From the NCBI GenBank assembly GCA_020740775.1, contig JAHEWK010000013.1:372001-436000 (forward strand): a stretch of 64,000 bases of DNA, read 5' to 3'. The DNA is from Ilyonectria destructans (lineage: Eukaryota; Ascomycota; Sordariomycetes; Hypocreales; Nectriaceae). A program made the position numbers and the translations under genes. Below the pieces are notes generated by a model. That model did no database searches. It saw nothing but the letters and a program-made list of their open reading frames with translations, and had not been told where the DNA came from. Below, piece by piece: positions 1-10,685 of the stretch (the first letter of the stretch is position 1; each line of letters opens with the position of its first letter).

Positions 1-358
1 TGAAAGAAACTGCTGTAAGGCGGTAAGGTAAGTCTGTGATAAACGCTTGCAGTGATAAATTATTTTCATTCACTGTTGCCTAGACTGTGATTTGCATCAC
101 ACAAGTCAAAACCATCTGATGATTCACAAGCAACTTGACAAGGACCAACCTCTGATGAGCATTCACGAGGGGCAATTGTATCCCGTGCGTTTACCCATTA
201 GTGATGGATAACTTGTTCGTTGCCGGGCCGCAGTCTTCTCATCAGTGTCGCCGGCACCTGACTTTCTATAAAGCAGACTTGGCCCCCCGACATGGTGGGT
301 TTCTTACAACGTCGGCCTTCTGAAGATTATCGCCCATACTACAAAGAATCCACCCAAC
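1..358. other. 5' flank of the GH5 gene
   Basis: No gene is visible. The last 100 bases serve as promoter and leader of the GH5 gene, with a TATA element at 267-272. The rest is unremarkable intergenic sequence. Confidence 0.6.
267..272 (+). promoter_or_regulatory. TATA box of GH5 gene
   Basis: TATAAA lies 92 bases before the ATG at 359, a normal distance for a filamentous-fungal gene. It supports 359 as the start of a gene read on the plus strand. Confidence 0.5.
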
Positions 359-2288
359 ATGAATTGGATATCCTTGGCTCTAGTTGTGGGGCTCGCTTGC
401 ACGTACCAGTCTGTCCCCGTGTTAGGTCGAGCCACCTGCGCCGGGGAGTTTGACGCAATACCGGCTTCTGAGTTCGTTGCTCATCTCGCCCCTGGCTGGA
501 ATCTTGGAAACAGCCTGGATGCCATCCCAACCGAGGACAGCTGGAATAACCAGCCCGTCGCCGAAACAACATTTGATGATGTCAAGAATGCAGGGTTCAA
601 CAGCGTTCGCATCCCAGGTATGTAGTACCCCGTCCTGCCAAAACTTTGACAAGCATTGTCCAGTGAATTAAACTCATCCGGCCCTAACATTAACTTTATT
701 TTATAGTCACCTGGGCGTATCACTTTACTGGAAACTCCAACGAAGGTCTTTCTCCTGACTGGACGGTTGATCCAGCCTGGCTCCAACGCGTGTACGATGT
801 CGTCGGCATGGTCACATCTCGTAACCTGAGCGCAATTGTGAACATCCATCACGACTCGACTCTGTGGGCCGACTACACAGCCCCGAATGCTAACGTTACA
901 ATGATTGAGGAGAAGTTTTATCACCTATGGTATCAAATTGGAGAAAAGCTGGCCTGCACCGGGTCTCGTGTAGCCTTCGAGCCCTTAAACAAGCCTCAGG
1001 GCGCAACAAACGAGTACGCTGCTCAACTTACGACACTGAACGACATCTTCCTACTGGCTATCAACCACAGCGGCGGCTTTAATCCACAGCGAGTTGTCGC
1101 GCTGAGTGGACCAGGGCAGGACATCGACCAAACTATTGAATGGTTCAGAAAGCCGGGTTCGGAATTCTCCAACCCTTATGCTCTACAAGTACATTTTTAT
1201 GAGCCCTGTACGTGAAATATCCACAATCTGGGTATACATACCTTGCTGACAGCTTCTCGTGCAGATAATTTCACGTCAGCTGCTTGGGGCGAGACTACTT
1301 GGGGCTCGAAAGCCGAGAAGACTCAGCTAGAGGACTCCTTTTCCCTGTTGCGCGAAACATTCCCAGATATCCCCATTCTCGTCGGAGAATGGCTCGTCAG
1401 CCCAGTTCACTCTGAGCCAGCAGCTAGGTGGCTGTACTACGACTTCCTCGCCCGGATGTGTGTCAAGTACCAGTTCGCACCTATGATCTGGGACACTGGA
1501 AATGACATTCTCGACCGTACCGCCCACACTCTATTCGACTCTACAGGTCTTCAGGTTCATATGAATGCCTTGAAAGGTATCGAAAACAGCTTACCAGAGG
1601 CCACAACTGTTGCCGACGCAGAAGCCCAGGATTCGGGTGCGTTTATATTTCACAGAATTGGGGACGCGGTTCATGATCACATTTGTTCCTTTTCCTTCAA
1701 TGGAAATAACGTTACAACTATTGCAGTTGACCGTCGACTGTTAACCGAAGGATCTGACTACTCAACTAGTCCCACCGGCATTAAGTTCTATTCCTCATTC
1801 TTGTCAGACTACTTTGACTCTTCCAACGAAGTGGGAGTCAAAGCAATCGCATTAGTCTCTTTCTCGACTGGAGCACGCATCCCGCTTCAACTCGTCCTTT
1901 GGGACGCCCCGACGGTTCCCGTCGCAAGTTCCGCCGCCATAGCTGGGTCTGAAGTACCCATAGCTATCAATTGGAAAGGAGTCCATCAACCAGCAGCCGT
2001 AGCTGCCTTCAAAGCCGATGGGACTCCTCTCGTCGATGACTGGACAATGTACCTTCCACCACTCAACCGTGGAAGAACAGTTTTTGGTGCACATTGGAAG
2101 TGGAACTGTAAGTCTCCTACTGGTCTGAGGTGGCATTGAGCTGACATTTAGCAGGGGACGAGAATATCATAACTATCACAGGAAATACAGCTCGTGCTGT
2201 GGTGGAAGCTAATCAGGAAGTGACGTTCATGATTGAGGCGTATCCCCGCGTTGAAGGCAACCATGTGAACTACACCTTGACGATTTGA
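359..2288 (+). CDS. Secreted GH5 glycanase with CBM_X2-like C-terminus and altered catalytic Glu
   Basis: Four exons (359-617, 707-1207, 1265-2107, 2152-2288) give 579 residues. Residues 1-23 look like a signal peptide. A GH5 cellulase-type barrel follows, with GWNLGNSLDA, RIPVTWAYHF and IVNIHHDS, and the nucleophile Glu295 in ILVGEW. After about residue 395 comes an Ig-like CBM_X2-type region (FNGNNVTTI, GSDYSTS). In GH5 enzymes the acid/base Glu sits in an N-E-P motif. Here it reads FEPLNKPQG, so Lys182 (codon 991-993, AAG) stands where GAG is expected. Everything else is intact and well conserved, so the protein is probably secreted but catalytically impaired, or a recent inactive allele. 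The last acceptor is TTTAGCAG, so splicing at 2152 or 2155 is possible in the same frame. GH5 assignment is firm; the substrate is not known. Confidence 0.88.
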
Positions 2289-2676
2289 TCCGACGCTGCT
2301 TAGTTCTCACTACTACCTACTGCCAGGAATGATACAGCGAAAGAGGTCATGGTTGTTGCTTCCATGGCGCATAGCCAATTCAAAGATAATTGCGATAAAG
2401 TTCGATGATATTATCATCTAGAAAGGAAGTCACGTGGCTCTAGCTAATAGGGGGGTCTCGTTAGATCTAACTGTTGAAGCTGATCTTCTCTTTTTCTCCG
2501 TCTCTCTCTCAGAAAAATCCTTTCAAATTTCCCTCCCTGTTTCCTTCCACCCCTGCCTAGGATGTTGAACCCTAGTGGCTTACAATCTGACCCCCGAGTC
2601 CACCTTCACCCGCATTAGTAGTTGAAACACTGAGGGGAGTGCTAAATCTCTAAGAGATATACTACTGCATGCCAAG
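2289..2676. other. Intergenic between convergent genes
   Basis: This is the shared 3' space of the GH5 gene (plus) and the SDR gene (minus). It has a CT-rich stretch around 2480-2560. I see no coding potential. Confidence 0.5.
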
Positions 2677-3552
2677 TTAAGGCCTGAGAGTAATGCCTCC
2701 ACTAGTATCAATATACTGCCCAGTCACCCATCTACTTTTCTCGCTAGCAAGGAATGCCACCACATCCGCAATATCAGCCGCAGTGCCCAATCGCTCTTCG
2801 GCCTTGGTCAGGTCCAGCAACGGCTTTGTCATGGCTGCAGTCGCCTCTTCGCCTACTGCCAACGCCACGTCTGTCGTAACAGGCCCCGGAGCAACCGTGT
2901 TTACAGTAATGCCTCTTTCACGGCCCAACTCAGCGGCCCAGGTCGCTGTCAGGAAGTCCGAGGCCGCCTTGGCAGCACCGTAAACTCCCGCGCCTGGCAA
3001 CGACAACTTCGAGACAACGGTGCCGATGTTGATGATCCGTCCACCTCGAGGCATGTGGGGGACCACGGCTTGCGTTGTGTAGATCCCAGCAAAAGCGTTG
3101 AGGCCAAAATCTTTCTCAATGATTTCGGGTGTCGCGTTAAGCAAGCGACCGTCCGGGAGAGGACTGACTGCTCCCGCGTTATTGACTGTGAGGCGTTTAG
3201 TTAATACCCCTCGTTGTGAAAATTCTGTCGCCTATCAGGGTGTGCACAGCTGTTGCTTCTTACCGAGGATGTCGATTTTGTTCTTGCCAAAGGCAGCCAA
3301 GGAACCGTCAACAAGCTTCTGCGCACCTCGAGGGCTAGATACATCGGCTTGGATAACGGCGGCGCCAACACCAAATCCCTCGATCTTCTTTGCCACTGAT
3401 AAAGCGCGTGGCTTCACTGAATCCGTAACATAGTTGACGATGATCGACGCTCCGTCTTGAGCAAGTGCAAAGGCAATGGCCGCTCCGATGCCATTTTCGC
3501 GACCTGAACCGGTCACAATGGCGACTCTGCCTTCCAAAGGGCGTGAATTCAT
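2677..3552 (-). CDS. Short-chain dehydrogenase/reductase (classical SDR)
   Basis: Two exons on the minus strand (3552-3264 and 3185-2677) encode 265 residues, the normal size of a classical SDR. The 78-base intron is bounded by GTAAGA and CACAG. Splicing restores the NNAG motif (DIL/VNNAG). The N-terminal cofactor motif is TGSGRENGIG, a TGxxxGIG type with an insertion. The catalytic YxxxK appears as YGAAK, preceded by the usual Ser-bearing strand (NIGTVVSK), and the C-terminal VTGQYIDTSGG matches NAD(P)-dependent 3-oxoacyl-ACP-reductase-like members. The start at 3552 begins just before EGRVAIVTG; longer upstream codons lack a better ATG. It is probably a cytosolic oxidoreductase of unknown substrate. 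Confidence 0.85.
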
Positions 3553-4280
3553 AGTGGAATAGATAAACAGTGAAGTGAGGCAAGTTAAAGTTGGTTGATG
3601 GTTGAACAATACATAAGGCGGCAGGACCTTTAAGTAGTTGTATTCATCTTAGAGGATTGCTGATTAACTCGGTGAGGCTTTACGTACAGTTTGATAGAAC
3701 TGCGGATTATTCAGCGAGTATGAGCCCGGAGGATACCCTCAAAGTCCGCCGAAGGTGTGAAGATTAGTAGGCCGCGGAACCCCAATCTCCTCCGCGGGCC
3801 TCCGCGGGCCATAGTATTATAAGATCCACAATAATCTCGTATATCTCTCATTGAGAGGCCAAATCCCTTTCCACGAACAAAGGGCGTTGTAGTTCACTAT
3901 AGAATCTTAGAAATCAGATCATGGTTTGAATTAATAATTTTACTGGCTTAGCAATGCATATCTCCTGTACTGTACCATTTCCCAAGGGCTCCTTTTGGCC
4001 CCCGTCCTATCTAGCTCGCCGCTCACCTCACCTCGTTATACGGCAGCATTTATTCTCCTGAGCTCAGGCTTCTTCCTCTTCTCGTTCTCTTCCTTCTTTC
4101 TTCCTCGCCCACCTACACCAGTCGCTGCCCCCGATATATACCTAAGATAGCGTCTCTGGTTTCCTACGTTCCCAACAACTTAAGCTCCCAACCTCAGTCA
4201 CTCTCTACTCTCCTTTCTTTCGCTCTTATCAAACCTTTGGTTGTTTTTATCATTCCAAAAACCTCCTGAAACCTTTCAAA
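3553..4280. other. Divergent promoter region with GC repeat and CT-rich leader
   Basis: The region lies between the minus-strand SDR and the plus-strand Kre9/KNH gene and has no gene. It holds an exact 10-base tandem duplication at 3791-3810, an AT core at 4134-4140, and pyrimidine-rich tracts near 4060-4110 and 4195-4235 typical of highly expressed fungal genes. Confidence 0.5.
3791..3810. repeat. Tandem 10-bp GC-rich repeat with CCGCGG palindrome
   Basis: Two exact copies of TCCGCGGGCC lie side by side, and another CCGCGG-containing stretch lies just upstream at about 3770. The inverted CCG/CGG arrangement resembles a binuclear zinc-cluster operator, but no factor can be assigned. Confidence 0.4.
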
Positions 4281-5002
4281 ATGCAGGTCAAGATTTCCGC
4301 CGCTGCCGTCCTGGCCTACGTTGCCTCGACCATTGCACAGACCACTGGATTTGACTCCGTCTACGCTCCCGATGCCTGGGAGACCATCCTCGCCGGCAAG
4401 ACCTTCAAGGTAGAGTGGCAGGTTCCCGCCGCCTACGAGGGCAAGTTCGTCTCTCTCTCCCTGATTGGCGGTGACACCCAGGGCACCCAGATTCCTCTCT
4501 TTGACATTGTTTGTAAGTTGCCGCAAATAGAGAGAAGTTGAGGTCGCAGACTGATTTGACCGTAGCTGGCATCTCCAACGATGTTGGTGAGTACGATTGG
4601 GCTGTTCCCGCCGACCTAAGTGGCGCCAATGTCTACGGTCTCGTTATCAAGCTCTTCGACGACTCCTCAATCTTCCAGTACTCCAACCCCTTCAAGATTG
4701 ACGGCCCCGCTGCAGATGCCGCCACTCAAGTCGTTGTCGATGCCACCGCCAGCACTCAGGTCGTTGTTGATGCCACCGCCAGCACTGAGGTCGTTGTTGA
4801 TGCCACCGCCGGCACTCAGGTCGTTGTTGATGCCATCGCTAGCACCCAGGTCGTTGCCGATGCCATCGCTAGCACTCAGGTCGTTGCCGATGCCATCGCT
4901 AGCACTCAGGTCGTTGTCGATGCCACCGCCAGCACTCAGGTCGTTGCCGATGCCACCGCCACTGCCCTTTGCCGTGTCAAGACTGCCAGCGCTGTAAACT
5001 AG
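4281..5002 (+). CDS. Kre9/KNH-type Ser/Thr-rich surface protein with 10-residue repeats, possibly truncated
   Basis: Two exons (4281-4512, 4566-5002) encode 222 residues. Residues 1-19 are a signal peptide ending in AQ. The next 100 residues match the N-terminal domain of fungal Kre9/KNH and Ser/Thr-rich GPI-anchored proteins (SVYAPDAWETILAGKTFKVEW, then GISNDVGEYDW and YSNPFKI). A low-complexity part follows, made of seven full and one 9-residue copy of TQVVVDATAS. The gene stops at TAG 5000-5002, but the same frame stays open to 5095 and reads TVTVPCNTPG, a plausible continuation of this class of protein. No GPI signal is present before or after the stop. Either the gene is prematurely terminated or the tail is a shortened natural one. 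The likely role is at the cell wall. Confidence 0.75.
4724..4960 (+). repeat. 30-bp coding minisatellite (7 full + 1 partial copy)
   Basis: Seven 30-base units and a final 27-base unit encode variants of TQVVVDATAS. Differences between units are few (V/A at position 5, T/I at position 8), so the array looks recently expanded and probably varies in length among strains. Confidence 0.85.
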
Positions 5003-6045
5003 TACACCGCCGTTGTTCCCGTCATCAACACCGTCACTGTCCCCTGCAACACCCCTGGTATGGGAGCTGTCTGGGTATATTCAGACCTTGTATAGACGTT
5101 GGATTTGGTGACTGAATGGAAGGGAAGGTCTTCAAGGTTTATCAATGTATCGTGGAACCGAAAGGAAAAGCCCACCTTGGGTTGAATGTCTTGATTAAGC
5201 TTCTTTCTATATAGCATGCCCGTGAGCCTCGCTGCTACGTCCAGTAGCAAGCAGGCCGGCCCTTTTCCCTTTCTTGTTTATATATTATCGACTTCTTTTC
5301 ATCTCGACACGTCTCACAAAATCTACTGTGATAATGGTACTCTTCTTCAAAACTAACTGAAGTCTGGTGCGCCTGTTGATTTTGAGTGAGCGACTTTCAC
5401 CTGTGTCTGTTCATGCAGTGTCATATTTCTATATCAGGCTGCCTGGCACTCAGACTAGTATTCGTACTCCATACCTACATACGTCTTCTTCAGGCCAGCC
5501 GCGTCCCCTAAAGTGCCCGTGTTGCCTAGCGCGTCCTAGCTGTTCACTGAAAGCAAATGTTCGTCTTCCTTTCTGCGGACCCCCATCATTACGACGGCTG
5601 TTGCACTGGCACCGTAATTTGGGATAGACCCCACGTTCATACTAGGTTCCGATCAACACTCTGCGGCGTTCCGCAACGCCGAGGCATACTCGACGCTGAC
5701 AAATTCATATGGGAATGGCGGAGTTTGACACATTTTCTTGCGGAGATGGTCTACCGCCCCAAAGTCTCCGTCGTTCCCTGTGCGGAGACGAAACGTTGTT
5801 GATACACTCCCTCCTCCGCACTTCATTTCTATGTCCGCAACTCTCTCCGCCACCGCGTCTAGGGTCGAGTCTTGTGGACTTTCAGGTCTTCGGAGGCTAG
5901 AAGCTCCACTATATAATACGGGTGTGATCATACCGGTCAGACACCCGGCTGCTGAATCTAGACCAGACAAGTCTTTAAGGATTTACACAGCCTTTTTTTG
6001 CATCAACGAGTCATTATTGTTTAGTTTTTTCAAGCTTCACCCACA
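5003..6045. other. Intergenic, about 1 kb
   Basis: The first 93 bases continue the Kre9/KNH reading frame beyond its stop. The rest shows no recognisable gene. The end is the promoter of the MDR gene, with a TATA element at 5910-5916. Confidence 0.5.
5910..5916 (+). promoter_or_regulatory. TATA box of MDR gene
   Basis: TATATAA lies 136 bases upstream of the ATG at 6046, and a pyrimidine/T-rich leader follows it. Confidence 0.4.
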
Positions 6046-7200
6046 ATGAGCGACGACTTACAGAAACCCTCCTCTCAAAGAGCTATCGTGCTCGAGTCCT
6101 TCGATAAGCCCATGTCTATCGTCAATGACAAGCCAGTTCCTGAGGCCCTTCCAGGGAGTGTCGTCGTCAAGATCCTGGCTACGCCGCTGGCGCGCTACAT
6201 CCGAACCCTTTACAGCGGAAACATCCCCGTGCCCAGACTTGAACCTCCCTTTGTACCGAACCCCAAGGCTCTTGGTCGTATCTATGAGGTCGGCGCTGGC
6301 GCGGTGAAAGTCAAGGAGGGCGACCTAGTATACGTCGAGGCGGGGCTTTTAGGTCGTGACGACCCAAACACATTTATACTGCTTGGTCTTATGAAGGGTC
6401 TGCCGGGTCCGAATACCGACAGGCTAGCCGAGGGCATCTTTCGCGACGGTTCGCTCCAGCAGTACCAGCGAGTGCCGCTCGAGAATGTGTTCCCCATCGA
6501 TGAGCGCCGCGTCAAAGAACGAGGCGTTGACCCAATCAACTTAGTTTCTATCGCAAATTACTCTATGGCGGCTGGCGCAATCTTTGAGGCTGGAGACGTC
6601 AAGATCACAGAGACGGTCATTGTTGGCCCATCTGGAGGTTCGTTCGGTGGAAGTGCCGTCGAGCTCGCCCTCGCCGTTGGTGCCAATGTGGTGGCACTCG
6701 GCCGCAACGCTGAGAAGTTGGCCGAGATGAAGCAAAGGCTTAACAATCCCCGACTGGCCACTGTCATTATAACGGGAGATATCGACGTTGACGCGGCTGC
6801 TATTCTTGCGGCTACCCCGAGAGGCGCAGGCGCTGATGTCTACAACGACTGGTCGCCAGGCGGCTTACCGAACGCGCCCTACCTCCCCGCCGCAGAGCGA
6901 GCAATCAAACGAGGCGGACGCATTGTTATAAGTGGCGGCGCTCTTGGTGTTGTCGAGGTCCCCTATGTCTCAGTAGTGCTCAAAAAGCTCAAGGTTGAGG
7001 GTTCATGGATGTGCAACCGCGAATCGATGGAGCGCCTAATCCGCATGATAGAAGATGGCCACATTGACATTGGAGCCAGCAGCGGCATCGAAGTTACGAA
7101 GTTTGACCTCGACGAACTTTACCGGGCCATAGACCATGCCGAGGAAACAACCCGGTGGGGGAAGTATACCGTGGTTGTCCCGAATCCGTTTGATGATTAG
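6046..7200 (+). CDS. Zinc-free medium-chain dehydrogenase/reductase
   Basis: A single exon encodes 384 residues, the usual length for the MDR superfamily (quinone-oxidoreductase and alcohol-dehydrogenase-like). The N-terminal GroES-like fold reads as strands around PGSVVVKILATPLARY and VGAGAVKVKEGDLVYV. A Rossmann domain follows with the glycine-rich turn VGPSGGSFGGSAVELA near residues 195-212 and GANVVALGRNAEKL. I find neither the Cys/His catalytic-zinc pattern nor the four-Cys structural-zinc lobe, so it should be an NAD(P)H-dependent reductase rather than a zinc alcohol dehydrogenase. The start follows an A-rich Kozak context (CACAATG). Two SDR-type genes lie on either side, but spacing of over 1 kb argues only weakly for a shared pathway. 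Confidence 0.85.
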   Translation: MSDDLQKPSSQRAIVLESFDKPMSIVNDKPVPEALPGSVVVKILATPLARYIRTLYSGNIPVPRLEPPFVPNPKALGRIYEVGAGAVKVKEGDLVYVEAGLLGRDDPNTFILLGLMKGLPGPNTDRLAEGIFRDGSLQQYQRVPLENVFPIDERRVKERGVDPINLVSIANYSMAAGAIFEAGDVKITETVIVGPSGGSFGGSAVELALAVGANVVALGRNAEKLAEMKQRLNNPRLATVIITGDIDVDAAAILAATPRGAGADVYNDWSPGGLPNAPYLPAAERAIKRGGRIVISGGALGVVEVPYVSVVLKKLKVEGSWMCNRESMERLIRMIEDGHIDIGASSGIEVTKFDLDELYRAIDHAEETTRWGKYTVVVPNPFDD

Positions 7201-8456
7201 GCGTTGGGAGCATGGCATTATCGAGTGTGAATACGAAACCGAAAATTCTCCTAAACCCATTGTGAATTTCCAACCTGCTTGATTGCTAGGCCTGCTGGGT
7301 GGCGACCCTAGTGTTATGGTCCTCGGGATAATATTCCTAGCTTGTGTGAAAAAAACCTTTGACTAAGTGATTGTTGCGTTGAACAACTTGCTTTTGGGTG
7401 ACATTGATACACCAACCTCTGACTGATTTCCGGGCTTCCGGACTTCTAAGCTGCCAGTCTAAACCGTCAGAAGACTTTTCTTTTGGTTTAATTAATGTAT
7501 CATCTTTTGAGGCGTTGGATGTGACAGGAGATTACGCTCTGGACGGTCTGGGGGCAAAGCAGGTACTGGAATTCCTTCCCGGTGGTCGCCAATACCCGGA
7601 AGTATGGGACCTGATAGTTAGACATCATGATTCCATCACCTAGCATTCATTGTTACTCGTCGATGATCGATTAGAACGCGCTAGTTGGACCGGGTCGATA
7701 ATGGCTACGTCGCCCTTCTAGGTTCTGGTAGAAAACAACCAGCAGGCTCGAAAGGGGGTTGGGGTGTGGAGATCTGTTCAAACAATCTAACATTATCAAT
7801 CATGGCGCCCGCTTTGACTAGATACTTTAACTCCGTGACAATTAATCAGCATCGACCTCGAGGTTTAGAGTTTGCTCGGAACCTCCGTGGAAGCTACCAA
7901 TTTCGAAGCGGCTAGTCAACTGACGGCAGCGACTACTAAATGTACCATATTTTTCCACTAAGAAGACTAGTCCATATTAGTGACAATAATTCGTCATTTT
8001 ATTATAACACGTACCCATTCTTTGTACGGAGCACCCATTTATAATACGTCCCTTCCGCGGAAGCATTGGTGCAGTTGCTACCTTAACTCAGCTAGAGCTA
8101 GCGATATTTTACGTCTACTCGGTATGTTAGGTGCAATACCGCAGCGGATCTGAAGCAAGTTATTAAGCCGGAAGCATGAGAGCCTCCGCTTCGGAACTGC
8201 TGACAAAAAGAACACTCCGGAAGCAAGAGAGCTGGCCGAAGGAAGATTACATGACAATGTTTGTGCCTTGTATTTGACCCTGAGCAGATACTATTTGAAC
8301 GAGTTAGGTATAAGTTGCGGACAATTCGCACCTAAAGGCTTAATCTTTTTGTCCCCTCACAGAGCACACTTTCAATTACTAGTCCTCCTCTTTCACAAAT
8401 ACTCTCAGTAACACACACTTGCTATTAAGCACAATCACACAACCACAATCGATACA
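7201..8456. other. Intergenic, 1.25 kb
   Basis: Small open frames at 7398-7643 and 7685-7915 have no recognisable motif and I do not call them. The last 100 bases form an A/C-rich leader of the following SDR gene. Confidence 0.5.
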
Positions 8457-9395
8457 ATGGCGAACAAAGACGAAGTTGAAATTCCTGATTTTGTCCATTT
8501 CACCAAGGCACACCATCACGCACCGTACCCTTTCATCTCCCCTACCCGCCCGGAACTTTCAGTTGCTAGGAAGAACGTTATTGTAACGGGTGGAGGCACA
8601 GGCATTGGCAAGGCCATTGCCATTGCTTTCGGGCAGGCCGGTGCCCAGTCGGTTGCCATCCTTGGGCGCCGTATCGACCGCCTGCAAACTGCAGCGGCCG
8701 AGATTGTCGCCGCCGGCCCCAGTACTCGTGTACTCTACGAGACGGCCGACCTCTCCCAGCGGGAAGCTGTGGATAATGCCTTGAAGAGCATTACGGATCA
8801 AGTGGGCAAGATCGACGTCTTCGTCTCCAACGCTGGTATCCTGCCGGAGCCAGGATTGACCCTGGGCTATAACGTTCAGGAGCTGACTCGGGGCTTCGAG
8901 ATCAACGTCGTTGGGGCTTTCAACGCCGTCCAGGCTTTTGCGCCGCTTGCGGCACCTGGGGCTACGCTGGTCAATATCTCATCCGGAATCGCCCACTTCG
9001 CCCCAATGCCCGGCATGTTCGCATATGCAGCTACTAAGGCGGCTATTATCAAGATGTTCGACTACGTTGCAGTTGAGAACCCAGGCCTGCATGTTGTCCA
9101 TGTGCAGCCGGGTGTAGTCTCTACTGAGATTAATGCTGATTCATCTATGGTTGGTCAGGATGAACGTAAGTGATCCAGTTCTATATGTATATATTTTATC
9201 CTGGATAATTCCGCTAACTGCACTTTAGCTGAGCTTCCTGCTGCCTTTGTCGTCTGGCTTGCGTCGCCGGAAGCGAAATTTCTTAAAGGCAAGTTCGTTT
9301 GGGTTAACTGGGATGCGGAGGAATTGATTTCGCGGGCCAAGGAGATCGAAAATTCGATGCTTCTCAAGGTTCATCTGGATGGCGTCCCTATGTAG
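8457..9395 (+). CDS. Short-chain dehydrogenase/reductase with late intron
   Basis: Two exons (8457-9165, 9229-9395) encode 291 residues. The cofactor motif is TGGGTGIG (about residues 45-52), followed by GRRIDRL, which suggests NADP preference, and SNAGIL. The catalytic Ser lies in VNISSG and the YxxxK is YAATK, followed by VHVQPGVVSTEI, the usual PG loop. The 63-base intron begins GTAAGT and ends TTTAG. Exon 2 supplies a conserved tail (LPAAFVVWLASPEAKFLKGKFVWVNWD) in which the chain-end substrate loop sits. The family is typical of fungal secondary-metabolism or degradative SDRs; the substrate is unknown. Confidence 0.87.
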
Positions 9396-10685
9396 CTTAT
9401 CCTTAGGAGTCAGGGCAATATTTCACTATCCTAGACAAGTTACCATAGTGTTCGAATTATAAGGCTACTACCCTAGAACTTTTTGGATATTGTATTCAAG
9501 GGAGTGGTTGTACATCATGCCTCATGGTGATAAACTTGAGTAGTTTAGACTAAGAGAAATAAGTACCCATAGCTTCTTTAAACCCGCCTTCCCGTTGATA
9601 GAGGAGGTAGTAATATATATTACATTGCGTGCTTTAACAGGGGATGGAAGCTCATCCAGGGACCTTAAAGACTGATCCCCAAAAGTTTCGCGGCAATCCG
9701 ATGTTGCGCGGTTTCCAAATGTCTGCAGTTCCGCTCATAGGGGTCGATGTGTAGGTAGGGGTCAAGAGTCAGCTGGGGGGGAGCTACAAGGGGTGGAAAA
9801 CCGGAGATTACTATGAGCCTGTTGGAATCGCCGGTCGAGATAATGCGTTGTCCAAGGATGGAGAGCTAGGGAGGAAGCTTTGGGATTGAACAGAGAAGGA
9901 ACTTGCAGGGCACAGTGGCTGAGGTTCCTCGAAAGTTAAGTTTGTTGCATGAGTTCATTACCGAACTTGAACAGCTGAGATTTAGCTGTCTCTTTGATAT
10001 AAGAAATGCTACTACGTCAACTCTGGGCTTCTTCAAGGCTAAATGCTACCAGCAATCTGGCAGGCAGCCAGCTCTCACAAAGGTATTCACAGATGAAGTA
10101 ATGTGTTGTTCCAGGGTAGCCTCACCAGTATTTTCCACCATCCATCGAGGGACTATCCGTCGAATCTGACTCTTTGCCTAAGCCACGCCTAAAGGCTTCA
10201 GACCTGGAATTTGACTGTGATCGTAATCAGCTTCTGGATTAGCGGCCGACACCAGGACGAGAGAATCGACCGCGACTCGAGGGTCGGCGTGAGCTATGTA
10301 CGACGGCAAGAACTTGGACAAGCTAGCAGAGCAGATCATGGGGACACATCGCCCTAATACCAGGCTCTGTGGATACGGTCTGGATGTTGACCGGGAAGGC
10401 ATCTGGGCCGGGGGCCGGAGGACTATAGTGACATTCATTGGGCTGCCATAGTCGTGATTCAGCGTGATTATATATTCCAGGAATCTGCTAACTAGACTAA
10501 TGAGCTTCAAACCCCCTCACACTACTTGCTAATATCATTTCCATCTACAAAACAATCTGGCACGTTTATCATGTATGCATCTATTTCAGGATATCGGGAT
10601 CGTGGACAAGGTCGAGATCGAGCGGGAAGGGTATTTGGGAGTGCCATGGATACTCCCTAGTATAGCGGGTCGCAACTAGAACAAT
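9396..10685. other. Intergenic, 1.3 kb
   Basis: Open frames at 9903-10169 (plus) and 10178-10510 (minus) are free of recognisable motifs. The second could be a degraded gene because its last 40 residues look protein-like (VDSLVLVSAANPEADYD), but I cannot place it in a family. Confidence 0.4.
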
